A stretch of 64,000 nt of DNA from Trileptium ribeirensis (Eukaryota > Nematoda > Enoplea > Enoplida > Thoracostomopsidae), in assembly GCA_030248225.1 (NCBI GenBank), contig JASANE010001803.1, positions 1-64,000 of the forward strand, given 5' to 3'. The notes under the pieces are model-generated. The model was not told the DNA's origin, did no database searches, and worked only from the letters and a program-made list of their open reading frames with translations. Numbering within the stretch: position 1 is the stretch's first letter; each line of letters opens with the position of its first letter. Shown here piece after piece: positions 46,395 through 54,785 of the stretch. Position numbers and translations under genes: made by a program.

Positions 46395-46404
46395 ATATAA
46401 AAGG
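46395..46404 (+). promoter_or_regulatory. Variant box ATATAAAAGG before NADAR gene
   Basis: It reads ATATAAAAGGTTCAC, close to TCTTAAAAAGGTTTAA elsewhere but with a more classical TATA core, 31 bases before the ATG at 46436. Confidence 0.35.
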
Positions 46405-46435
46405 TTCACAAACATGGATATCATCATTATTGAAA

Positions 46436-46948
46436 ATGGATTATACAAAGTATTGTGTTAGCACTGACGGGAAACCACTTGTTTTGTTCCGATCTGGATG
46501 GAGTTTATTTAGTAATTTTAATATTGCTAAAATAACTATTAACGGAGTAACCTACAACTGCGTTGAACAATGGTATCAAAGCGAAAAGGTTCGTTACTTC
46601 AACGATGAAATCACATATCATCATATTATGAACTCTTACAAACCTTCAATACACAAGCGACTTGGACAACAAATATCAAATTTCGATATTGCGGAATGAA
46701 TTGCACACGACCGCGCTGTAAACTTTATGAAAGCGTGGATGAAAGCGAAATTTCATCAACTACCTCACCTACGAGCTGCAGTAATGGGAACCGAAAATGC
46801 GATAATAGCGAAAGGGTCGGAATGAGACTTCTACTGGGTAATTGGAAAAAGCGTGTTCGATGTAAAAAGTCGAGACATGAGCGAATGGAAGGGACTAAAC
46901 AAGTTGGGTGGGTTATGGATGGAGATTCGAGACGAAAAAAAACGATAA
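46436..46948 (+). pseudogene. NADAR-domain gene (YbiA-like) in the Maverick
   Basis: The NADAR family hydrolyses the N-glycosidic bond of NAD-derived or ADP-ribosylated substrates; some members reverse ADP-ribosylation. Visible features are WSLFSNF near residues 20-26, NGVTYNCVEQWYQSEK with the acidic residue expected at the active site, then KRLGQQISNFDIAE. After an in-frame TGA at 46697-46699 the same frame continues with IAHDRAVNFMKAWMKAKF. A second TGA at 46823-46825 is followed by DFYWVIGKS and NKLGGLWMEIRD, ending at TAA 46946. The whole domain length (about 170 codons) is present. The first TGA sits where family members usually have Trp. The overlapping frame 46696-46950 is a shadow. 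Confidence 0.8.
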
Positions 46949-46953
46949 CAAAT

Positions 46954-47409
46954 ATGACAATAACATCAGACATTGGATGCAACGTTGATTTGTTATATTT
47001 ATCTTGTGTACTTGATAATTTTGACTTTGATATTTTACGATTTAATGGTGGAATATGGAAATTCAAACAGAGGGGAACGATTTTACTGTTTTTCAATGGA
47101 AAGCTAGTAGTAGTGGGGGTGAGTTCAGAGGATGAAGCAAAACAAATTTTGCGCATAGTTAACGAAAAATTAAACAAGCTGGGATATTCATGCATTCGAA
47201 AATTTGACGTACAACTTAAAAATGTTGCTGGAATGTTGAAATGTGGATTTAACTTAAATTTACCTTTCATCTATGAAAGTCTGAGATCCAAATACACTGT
47301 AATGTATGAAACTGAATTACATAATAGTATGAAACTTAAGATTGAGAAGGGTGTGGGTTTGATTTATGTGAGTTGGGAATGTAGTTACAACCTGGTTGTA
47401 AGTGTATAA
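46954..47409 (+). CDS. TATA-binding-protein-like gene in the Maverick
   Basis: The ATG at 46954, six bases after the NADAR stop, opens 151 codons. The order matches the TBP saddle. N-terminal lobe: IGCNVDL, then RF, then TILLFFNGKLVVVG, SSEDEA and a helix NEKLNKLGY. Second lobe: FDVQLKNVAG, then F(N)LNL, YETEL, an IEKGVG strand and LIYVS. Eukaryotic TBP cores have about 180 residues; here the end is short. Just after LIYVS the neighbouring frame resembles the expected GKVVLTG strand better, so a one-base shift near 47370 is likely. TBPs bind and bend the TATA box; viral TBP-like proteins are known in African swine fever virus and mimivirus. It may recognise the boxes found before Maverick genes (inference). 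Confidence 0.75.
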   Translation: MTITSDIGCNVDLLYLSCVLDNFDFDILRFNGGIWKFKQRGTILLFFNGKLVVVGVSSEDEAKQILRIVNEKLNKLGYSCIRKFDVQLKNVAGMLKCGFNLNLPFIYESLRSKYTVMYETELHNSMKLKIEKGVGLIYVSWECSYNLVVSV

Positions 47410-47445
47410 ATGATTTCTATTTGTCTTGTAATACTGTATATAATA

Positions 47446-47455
47446 TCCTTAAAAG
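47446..47455 (+). promoter_or_regulatory. Maverick gene box TCCTTAAAAG before minor capsid
   Basis: 27 bases before the ATG at 47482. It continues ACTTTAAT. Confidence 0.4.
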
Positions 47456-47481
47456 ACTTTAATAAAATGTAATCAACAATC

Positions 47482-48101
47482 ATGGAAGTTGTAGTTGTTT
47501 GCAATCTGAAGAACCGGTTGTTGAGTTTCCGACAGCATTTTGCGCTACAAAAGTTAAAGTACTGGATGTTCAACTTCCCACCAAATACAAAAATATTGAG
47601 GGTGGTATTGTTGAATATTTCACAAATAAATCTTGGAAACGATATACAGTTGGGAAAGACTACTACAATATTAACAATTTGTTATCTTACCTAAACACAT
47701 TTAGTTAAGACATTGAGTTTACAGTTGACCCCATCTGTGATCGTGTCAGTGTATATATCTTATGGGTGACAGAGATTAAGATATTTCCGGAAATACAACA
47801 ATTATTTGGAATCAACGCTTTACACCTGAAAAACGGTAAACATGTTGGTAACAAATGTGTCAACATGCAACATAACAAACCCACGTTTATAATGAGTTCT
47901 TTTGTGAAAGAACGAATAGTAAACGGAAGACATAAACCACTACTACACGTAATTTCATCTAATGTGAAAAATACAATGAGCCTAGAGTAAAACAGTTGCA
48001 TGTTAAAGTTTTCCCGATTTGATGTGCTTGATCCAGAAGTTCAAACTGTTGAGTTTTTTCCAAATACAAAGATGATATTAAGATTATGGTTTAGTTCTTA
48101 A
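47482..48101 (+). pseudogene. Maverick minor capsid (penton-like) protein
   Basis: The ATG at 47482 starts a short frame that passes to the next one within about 20 codons. The main frame (open from about 47484) reads VLDVQLPTKYKNIEGGIVEY, KSWKRYTVGKDYYNI and NLLSYLNTF, and ends in TVEFFPNTKMILRLWFSS. In the Maverick penton family, LP...W.VGL.E.-type strands come first and an F..G.v.v.L.F end is usual. Two TAA codons interrupt it at 47706 and 47988, and the last TAA (48099) overlaps the next box. It would form capsid vertices as a single jelly roll. Placement immediately before the major capsid gene supports the call. Confidence 0.6.
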
Positions 48102-48106
48102 AAAGG
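48096..48106 (+). promoter_or_regulatory. Maverick gene box TCTTAAAAAGG before basic peptide
   Basis: Perfect box overlapping the minor capsid stop, 16 bases before the ATG at 48123. Confidence 0.5.
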
Positions 48107-48122
48107 ATAAATAGTTTCAAAA

Positions 48123-48260
48123 ATGTTACCTCTATGTTTCAATTCGAGAAAGCTTCTAAAAGCTATGCCAATCATTAAGAAGAAGAAAAGTCTTAAAAAG
48201 CATCGTAAACAAGCAAAGAAAAAGAAAAATGTCAATCGTATGCGGAGTCGAAAAACCTAA
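48123..48260 (+). CDS. Small basic peptide (45 aa) overlapping the capsid start
   Basis: An intact frame with about 20 Lys/Arg in 45 residues, including IIKKKKSLKKHRKQAKKKKN. The stop (48258-48260) lies 32 bases inside the major capsid gene in another frame. Such a peptide could condense DNA in the virion like adenovirus core peptides, or act as a nuclear signal; this is inference. The Lys-rich coding also carries the next gene's box. Confidence 0.5.
   Translation: MLPLCFNSRKLLKAMPIIKKKKSLKKHRKQAKKKKNVNRMRSRKT
48191..48200 (+). promoter_or_regulatory. Maverick gene box TCTTAAAAAG before major capsid
   Basis: Lies within the basic-peptide frame, 28 bases before the capsid ATG at 48229. Confidence 0.45.
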
Positions 48261-49515
48261 TTGGCAGGGTGATAAGTACCCTGTTCAAGACTCAATCATG
48301 TCAACACAAATGATTGAAGTCGCTTGTGAAAGAACTTTACCGAGCACTGATACAGATGACTCGTTTCGTTATAAAATTGGTGAAAGTGCATTTGATTTGA
48401 TTGATTTATCTGAAATATTTGTATATATTAAATTTCAAATAGTGAAAGGTGATGGTAAGGAGATTAAAGATACAACTCTCAAATTTGCACCATGCAATAT
48501 GTTCGGGTATGGACTCTTTTTATCGGTTGAGATGAAAATAAATGGAGAACCGATAACCTACAACCAAAAACACTACCCCTGGATGACATACATATTGTAT
48601 ATGTTACATATTAGTGAGGAACAAAGAAAACAATATTTAGCAGGATGTCTTTACAAACCTGATCAGACATATATGTTTGATGATCTAAAAGATAATGTAG
48701 GTTCCATTTATAGAAACGCGTTGACTACGGTGTCTCAAAAATGTGAGCTTTATTTTCCACTAATTATCGATGTACATTTAACTCCTAAATATCTACCACC
48801 AAAAACAAGGTTTGAATTTAAATTTACGCGAAATACACCATCTCTAATACTGCTGCATTAACCAGCTAATAAATTTCAAATTCGTATCAATGATTTCAAA
48901 GTCGATATACCTAAAGCACGATTAACAAAAGAAGCTCTTGAAATTCAAAATAGAATTGGAGCAGTTATACTTCCTGCAATAAGATATAAATTATATACAT
49001 TGTCTGTAAATAAAGGTTTACAAAACGTAGATTGTACAATTTTTGCTGGTGTGTTACCTCGAAGAATATATATTTGGGGAATAACACAGGAAGCGTACAC
49101 AGGTGCAGCAAAATTAAACTTGTTTAAGCTAAGTCTACCAGATATGAATAGCTTTACAGTATTTATCAATGATGACAGATACCCTTATAATATCTCTTTA
49201 CCGTGTAAAGCTGGGAATGATATGAGACTGTTTTATAATACATTATACGCGTTAAATGGTAGAACTGAAAATTTGGAACTAACTGAAGTTGGGTTTAGAT
49301 ACGGTGTAGGATATCAAATATTTTGTATTGATTTAAGTAAAGATCACAGTAGTGATTGTAATTATATTTCAAACCCATCAGATGGACAGGTAAGACTATC
49401 AATAGATTTTGTAGATGAATTGAAACATGCAATTGTGATATTTGCAATGGGAGAGTTTACCTCTGAACTACATATTAACGAAAAAAGGGAAGTATTTTGG
49501 AATAGAATGTCTTAA
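48229..49515 (+). pseudogene. Maverick major capsid protein (double jelly roll)
   Basis: The ATG at 48229 starts a frame of 428 sense positions interrupted once by TAA at 48859-48861. Residue order fits the F54H12.2-like Maverick capsid family: a DS-IMST-IE start, FDLIDLSEIFVYIKF, FGYGLFLSVEMKINGEPI, YPWMTYILYMLHIS, LPPKTRFEFKFTR (before the stop), then FQIRINDF and IPKARLT. The second part continues with LPRRIYIWGITQEAYTGA, SFTVFINDDRYP, YQIFCIDLS and VRLSIDF. Two jelly rolls build hexons of an icosahedral virion. Length is normal for the family. The single nonsense codon falls at the join of the two halves. Confidence 0.9.
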
Positions 49516-49519
49516 AAGG
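49510..49519 (+). promoter_or_regulatory. Maverick gene box TCTTAAAAGG before membrane protein
   Basis: Overlaps the major capsid stop codon, 24 bases before the ATG at 49544. Confidence 0.5.
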
Positions 49520-49543
49520 TTTGAAGATACTTTTGTACCAAGC

Positions 49544-49882
49544 ATGGATAAAAAACCTTTTATTGCGTTATATTCTACATTACTTATAACAATTGTTGGG
49601 GAGACGGTTATATTACTCTTAAGTGTAAAGCGTACCGATATATGTAAAATCCAAAATTGTACGAGAACTGTGTGTTTCGAAGACTGGACAAACGGTTCAA
49701 GTGAAAAGTGGAACCCATCAAACGGTTACAATATTATATGGATTAATAAAACATCTTCAAACCTTCATTTTAACGTTCTATTGAAACCACCGCAAGGTCT
49801 TAAATGGAGGGCACAGATGGTTTATCTATTTGATATGATTCCCTTGGCAGGGATGAAATGTTTTACTAAAAAATCATTATAA
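49544..49882 (+). CDS. Small Maverick membrane or secreted protein (112 aa)
   Basis: The ATG at 49544 follows a box; a longer reading from 49442 only overlaps the capsid gene. Residues 5-27 form one hydrophobic segment (IALYSTLLITIVGETVILLL), after which come four or five cysteines and N-glycosylation sequons (NCT, NGS, NKT). It is likely a signal-anchor protein with the C-terminal part outside. Family not recognised; it is far shorter than the fusion proteins known from nematode Mavericks. Intact. Confidence 0.5.
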   Translation: MDKKPFIALYSTLLITIVGETVILLLSVKRTDICKIQNCTRTVCFEDWTNGSSEKWNPSNGYNIIWINKTSSNLHFNVLLKPPQGLKWRAQMVYLFDMIPLAGMKCFTKKSL

Positions 49883-49894
49883 AAATGTACAACA

Positions 49895-50611
49895 TTAATA
49901 CCTTTCACTGTAAGATTTCAATTTTTCATGAATACAGTTATACAGTTTTTCAGTGTATTTGATGTTCAACATTTTACAACCATCAGCAATGTCCTGTTTA
50001 CAGCAGCGGGATGAACACATACATCCACCATCTCGCGCGTGTTGTCGCTGCCCAGGATCTTCGTAGTAACACGCGTCGCATTCATCTGTGTACCGTTTGT
50101 TGAGTTTTTGAATCACCCTTTCCACGTGATCATCCATTTGTTTCGCTTGTTGGAACTGGATACGTTCAGAAATTCGATCCCAAACCAACCTTTGAACCTG
50201 CATTATATCAATGCAGATAATCGTCTTGAGCACGCTCCATAATTCGTTTTCGATGATAAGGTGTGGATCTTCACATTGATCGAAATCGATTCGCTCGTAG
50301 ACCATGTCCGCCAGTCTCTGAGCATCGGATGATTGTTCGAGATCATTAGTGAGTTGATCTTCAACGTTGTCGTTAATACCAACGGACTGAATATCGGTGG
50401 TGAATGCGTTGACGTTGTCTTTAGTGAGATAACTATCGAATTGATCACTAGTGTTAAATACATCGAGAAGGCTATTGAACCAGTCATCATTGAATTTGGT
50501 GAGGTCCTCGACGTTGTCCCGGAATAGTGTTGGTGAAAATGTTGCTGAAGGAAGCTCCATTTCAGTAAACAAATCCATATCAATAAACAAATCTAACGAC
50601 TGAGAAGTCAT
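49895..50611 (-). CDS. Intact 238-aa unknown Maverick gene, minus strand
   Basis: The ATG at 50611 is preceded (on this strand) by ACTTATATATGAAC, a TATA-like sequence, not by the TCTTAAAAAGG box. The N-terminal 100 residues are strongly acidic with bulky hydrophobics (LFIDMDLFTEMELP, NDDWFNSLLDVF), like an activation domain. The middle is helical (NELWSVLKTIICID, RLVWDRISERIQF). The C-terminal 60 residues have eight cysteines (CDACYY, CMCSSRCC, C, C), a possible metal-binding cluster. No family recognised. It is convergent with the capsid cluster, ending 13 bases from the membrane-protein stop, and has no stop or shift although most neighbours do. Confidence 0.7.
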   Translation of the reverse strand: MTSQSLDLFIDMDLFTEMELPSATFSPTLFRDNVEDLTKFNDDWFNSLLDVFNTSDQFDSYLTKDNVNAFTTDIQSVGINDNVEDQLTNDLEQSSDAQRLADMVYERIDFDQCEDPHLIIENELWSVLKTIICIDIMQVQRLVWDRISERIQFQQAKQMDDHVERVIQKLNKRYTDECDACYYEDPGQRQHARDGGCMCSSRCCKQDIADGCKMLNIKYTEKLYNCIHEKLKSYSERY

Positions 50612-50664
50612 AACTGATGAAAACGCGATGAAGTTAGTTCATATATAAGTTGGAATCATCTGTT

Positions 50665-50875
50665 CACCATATGTCACCCCACATAAAAACCCTATATATA
50701 TAACCCCACCTATATATTATATACCTCCACAAAGTACCACACATATATATTATATGCCCCCACACATATATTATATACCCCCACACAAGCATTATATACC
50801 CCAATATGAATCCCATATATATATTACATACCCCCACAAAGAACCCCACATATATACCCCACACAAAAAATTACA
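50665..50875. repeat. ATATATTATATACCCCCACA simple repeat
   Basis: Seven or eight units of 25-30 bases, (CCCCACAC)ATATATTATATACC with variation, directly upstream of the minus-strand unknown gene and near the right Maverick end. The frames across it are artefacts. Confidence 0.85.
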
Positions 50876-51015
50876 TACTTAATATTAGAATTTTTAGTAA
50901 GAATAATTTTTTTGATAAGCTTATCTGAGTGTCACCCATGGTCGTAATTGCTGCTCAAAAATAATGTGTTGTAGAAACCTCGCCACCACTTGTTCATGTG
51001 GGGGCGCATATATCC

Positions 51016-51072
51016 ACCCCACTCACTATTACATATGTGGGGGGGGGGCAAAACCCGTATTTTCTATCTACT
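51016..51072 (-). repeat. Right terminal inverted repeat of the Maverick
   Basis: Its reverse complement starts AGTAGATAGAAAATACGGGT, with a run of ten C (seven at the left end), and ends GTGAGTGGGGT. The AACGTC that follows (51073-51078) is the target duplication. Confidence 0.9.
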
Positions 51073-51184
51073 AACGTCTTTCTAGATAAAGAGCCTACAG
51101 AGTGAGGTATGATTATAATATATCAACTTTATGCTTAATTTCCGTGTGTTTGGGCCCAATCATACCGTATATGCGACACTGAAC

Positions 51185-51440
51185 AAAATGACCACATATC
51201 AAGACAACTAGCATGCAGACTTTTACATTCCCACAGTCCCGCAGTTCCTCACAAAATACAGTTTGAGCCATATTGCGCACATAACATATTGTGAGGACAT
51301 TTTGTCCCATAAACTTATGAAATGTATAAATTCCCATATGTGTAAATGCGTACAATTTCGAATTCAGCGCGTTTCAGACAAACAGCCTACAGAGCGAGTT
51401 TTAATATTATCCATAAGCTTTATAGACGTGCAGGCGTTTA
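51185..51440 (+). repeat. Target-site repeat, uninterrupted copy 3
   Basis: It contains GCGCACATAACATATTGTGAGGACATTTTGTCCCATAAACTT and ATTCAGCGCGTTTCAGACAAACAGCCTACAGAGCGAG, colinear with 36400-36540. It marks the sequence into which the Maverick inserted in the neighbouring copy. Confidence 0.65.
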
Positions 51441-52890
51441 GATTCCCACAGTCCTTGTACTGTACGAAAAACATTTTGACTGGACGAATTTATCATAAAA
51501 TTGCGCTCCAACCTCTGATGCCTCGATCGTAAAATATTGACCGACAACAGATTTTGCATTGCTGTGGAAACAATATTGTTGCAATACGTGTACTCCATTT
51601 GAAACCAATATTTGAGTTGTCACACTGTGAAAAAAGTGCATGAGTCCATATCAGTGTCATCAGTACTGCCTGTTTCTTGGGCTGGTGTATAGAACACCTC
51701 TCAACGGTTATAAACACTTAATCCATAATAAAATATCACATCAATTTGACTTTACTTTTAGAAATCATATAGCTATATTGTACAATATCAATCATATAAT
51801 AATTTACATATGAAAATGCACCAAAACACACACATCAGTCCCACAATCGAACCGTTGCAAACATAAACTATACATTACACCATAAAAGAAATATGGAATA
51901 ATTTCATGAAAAGCAGAACAGTAACTGTTAATATTGATTCCAGGTCAATACTGTAGTTGCTTAAATTACAAAATCATTCGAAATTAGAAGTTAAAACTTT
52001 GATTAAAACCACTTATACCGCTGAAAACACAAAACTGTTATACGCCACACCGTTATCGAAATACGTAGCACCTCCACGAAAATAAGCAAACCGGTAATAG
52101 TTATTCAGTGTCAATTACCTTTGTTGCTTAAATTAAAAAAGGTATTTTAAAATAAAGATAAAATCATTAAGAGACTTAATTCTTATCTCTGCATGTACAA
52201 ACAGTCAATAATTATTATAGAAATACATGCTTGTGATTGAGTTTACATACTGATAAATTGCACAAACCGAACAAAATGGTGTGTCAGTACCCGCAAAAGA
52301 GTTTTTCACGCTAGCTCTGACATGTTTTCGAAATAAACCACAGTATATTTTGCTCAGGATTTTCGGCGTACGTAAGTAGATTGTTGACGATGGTGAAGCG
52401 CTCTAGCCACAAGATTTATAAAAACTCACTAGCTGATACCCTTGACCCGACATCACAGCAGAGCACCTAGCCGCTTCCAACCATTTAACCGGATTTTTGG
52501 CATCGAAAACACAATAAAGAATAAGAATTTGTGAACAAAGCCACTACTTTAAAATTATCAGGAATAAATAAGATCCTAAAAATCTGAGAAGAGACTATTT
52601 TACCATTAATAGGAGTTAAAAATGGCTAAACCTAGAGATCAAGCCCACTGGAATTTTTTACGATATCATCTTTTTTTGCAACGAAAATACTGTAAAAAGG
52701 AACAACATCTACACAAAGCAATATTGGCAAAAATTTTAGGTATTACCAGAAAATTTGAAAATACAAGCCTGAATTACCAATTTTTGAATGTAAAAACTAT
52801 TTTGCTCCATAAGTGAAAGGTCTGATTTGTTTTTCCAAAGATACTTTCGGCCGGAAGTTTATAAATAAATTTGGGCCAGATTTTCAATAA
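51441..52890. other. No gene seen
   Basis: AT-rich DNA right of the Maverick. A 64-codon frame at 52622 and several overlapping minus-strand frames at 51407-51717 show no domain. Confidence 0.4.
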
Positions 52891-52894
52891 GTGT

Positions 52895-53715
52895 TCCCAT
52901 GTCCATCTAAATCCAATAAGAAGCATGGCAAAAATGCTCGTCAAAATACAACAAGCTGTTCCCGAAATATAGCCAATTTTGTGGTTTTTCAGAGGTGGAG
53001 CGACCGACTGCGTACCGACGATGCACCACCATTGAAAATATGCTTCGATGCTTTCAGCGTGTTATTCAGGCTAAAATAAGCAAAACAAACATAGTTGATC
53101 ACTGCCCATCAAGCTGTTCCCGAAATATAACCAATTTTAGGTTTTTTTGTCCTCATAGCAACGCCGTTCCTGAAATATGGCCAATATTGAGGTTCTTAGT
53201 TTTTTAGAAGGGTGACCCCTGCGTACCGCAGGTGCACCAACATTGGAAATGTACTCTGGTGCCTTTCAGCGTGTCGCTAGGGCTTAAATAAGCAAAACAA
53301 AAATGATCAAATTCCATCAAGTCGTTCCTGAAATATTTTTTGAGTTTTTAAGTCTTGGGGGCAACCCCCTGCGTAACGGTATTACATCCCATTGAAAATG
53401 TTCTCCAATGGCTTCACCTTGTTCCTCAGGCTAAAAGAATCAAAACAAAAATTTTAGTCAAAATCCATCCACTTATTGAAAACTTACTGCCGAAAAACAT
53501 CTAAAATTACATTATTTTGAAATTCAAGGAGGCCGGTTTGAGGGGGGTAGCTAAAAGTTATGTTTCTGCATTATCATTTCCATTTGCTACCATATGTAAA
53601 AGCCCATCCAAATCTATGGACCGGTTCAAAAGTTATGGTCACAAGTATTTGACGTACCCAAAACTTGGGACACACCGACAAACACACAGACAGACAGACA
53701 TACGGCAATCAGTAT
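52895..53715 (+). repeat. Diverged repeats (GTTCCCGAAATAT...) ending in a CAGACAGACAGA tract
   Basis: The phrase AAG(C/T)(T/C)GTTCC(C/T)GAAATAT recurs near 52962, 53110 and 53320 (and partly at 53165). CTGCGTACCG(A/C), CACCA(A/C)CATTG and TCAG(C/G)... (G)CTAAAATAAGCAAAACAAA blocks lie between. The right end (53590-53705) reads CCATCCAAATCTATGGACCGG, AAAAGTTATGGTCACAAG, then ACACACAGACAGACAGACATACGG, a motif common to invertebrate interspersed repeats. The 54150-54560 stretch holds the partner of the 399-488 repeat. Confidence 0.55.
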
Positions 53716-54645
53716 AAGAAAAACAGAAGCCGACAAAGAATAATACATGGCAATCAGAAAATAGAAGATGTCGCCTGGTTAGAGAAACAATTTGATACTC
53801 TGTGTCACCATCAACCATTTCTGTTATCTGCTAAGGATGGGTCAAGAGACATGTGAGCGATGTATTGAAGGCGTATACTCTTATTCAAGAAAATTATATC
53901 ACCATTACATGACCAAATGTTTAGCTAGTTATTAGACTAGTTTTTTTCTGATGTAGATACGCATCACTTGAAATCAATGAAATAAATTTTTGTGGGCAGA
54001 CTTTGTATACGCAGGAGGCATTGCCAAAATTTCCAGAGACTATGATACTTACTGGCTCTACTAATAGTAACACTAACCAAAGCTTCCGACTACGCTGTTA
54101 GATAGAACCACACACAACTAAACTTAAAATGAACCCGCTGACCGTCCTATTTTGTTTTTTTCTAAACATTTTGTTCACCAGACAATTTCTGGTCGGTTAG
54201 AAAATGATAATTTCTGTTCGCGAATACCAAATTTGTTCGTGAACTGAATTTTGTCGGCTTTGAATTAACACGGGTTTTGTTCGTGAACACTAATTGACAA
54301 ATGATAGGATATTCCCGTTTATGACGTCATTTGTTCGCGAACAGAGCCGAACCCTATTTCAACGCTATCAAATGTTACTGTACTGTCATAACCCGAATAC
54401 AAATCTCTAAGTCTGCGCTAGAAATGAATCGAATCGGATTGTTCCGGAAAATTCCGGAAAATTGTTCCGTAACAATAGATGTGGATTCCACATCGGGAAG
54501 TGCAAAATAGGATGGTTAGCAGGGTCAGCTTTAGTTTAGTCGCGCATAATATTAATTTAGGGATATGAAATAATACACTATTAATTTAAATATTTTAACC
54601 TATTTTATTTCAATTAATGCATTCAAATTATGCTCCAATGTATTT

Positions 54646-54785
54646 TTATCTGCGTCCCCGCCGGTTAACTTGAGTCCAATTACCATCATCACCATTTTGT
54701 CGTTGCTGGTGTGCCGCTGGTTGGACGTCTTGCGGAACTGGACCATTCTGGGCATCTCGTTCATTTGATTCCAGTTGTGGCGACA
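54646..54785 (-). CDS. Terminal exon of the minus-strand host gene
   Basis: 140 nt, entered in phase 1 after GTGTTGCAG. It encodes a hydrophilic 46-residue tail ending NRRGRR. AATAAA lies about 40 bases past the stop. A longer frame over the same strand (54600-54932) is out of phase. Confidence 0.55.

Larger units (their letters stand above)
37053..51078 (+). mobile_element. Complete Maverick/Polinton element with 6-bp target duplication
   Basis: The element runs from AG at 37059 to CT at 51072 (14,014 bp). The left terminus AGTAGATAGAAAATACGGGT is repeated inverted at the right, and AACGTC flanks it directly on both sides (37053-37058, 51073-51078), the 6-bp duplication expected of Maverick integration. 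It encodes protein-primed polymerase B, retroviral-type integrase, packaging ATPase, minor and major capsid proteins, plus accessory genes. An adenovirus-type protease was not recognised. Many genes carry nonsense codons or shifts, so the copy is a fossil. Mavericks are virus-like elements related to adintoviruses. Confidence 0.93.

Noticed and set aside
45568..46825. Recoding of TGA as an amino acid in the Maverick
   Set aside because: TAA and TAG interruptions and frameshifts also occur in the same element, so decay explains the stops more simply. Kept only as a low-interest observation.
46696..46950. Open frame continuing upstream of the TBP-like gene
   Set aside because: The neighbouring frame carries the conserved NADAR C-terminal half, so this Arg/Ser-rich reading is a shadow; the TBP-like gene starts at the ATG at 46954.
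46725..47270. 181-codon minus-strand frame
   Set aside because: Antisense to the NADAR and TBP-like genes with Ser/Pro/Phe-rich composition and no motif.
50664..50864. Gly/Trp/Tyr-rich minus-strand frame
   Set aside because: Translation of the ATATATTATATACCCCC simple repeat.
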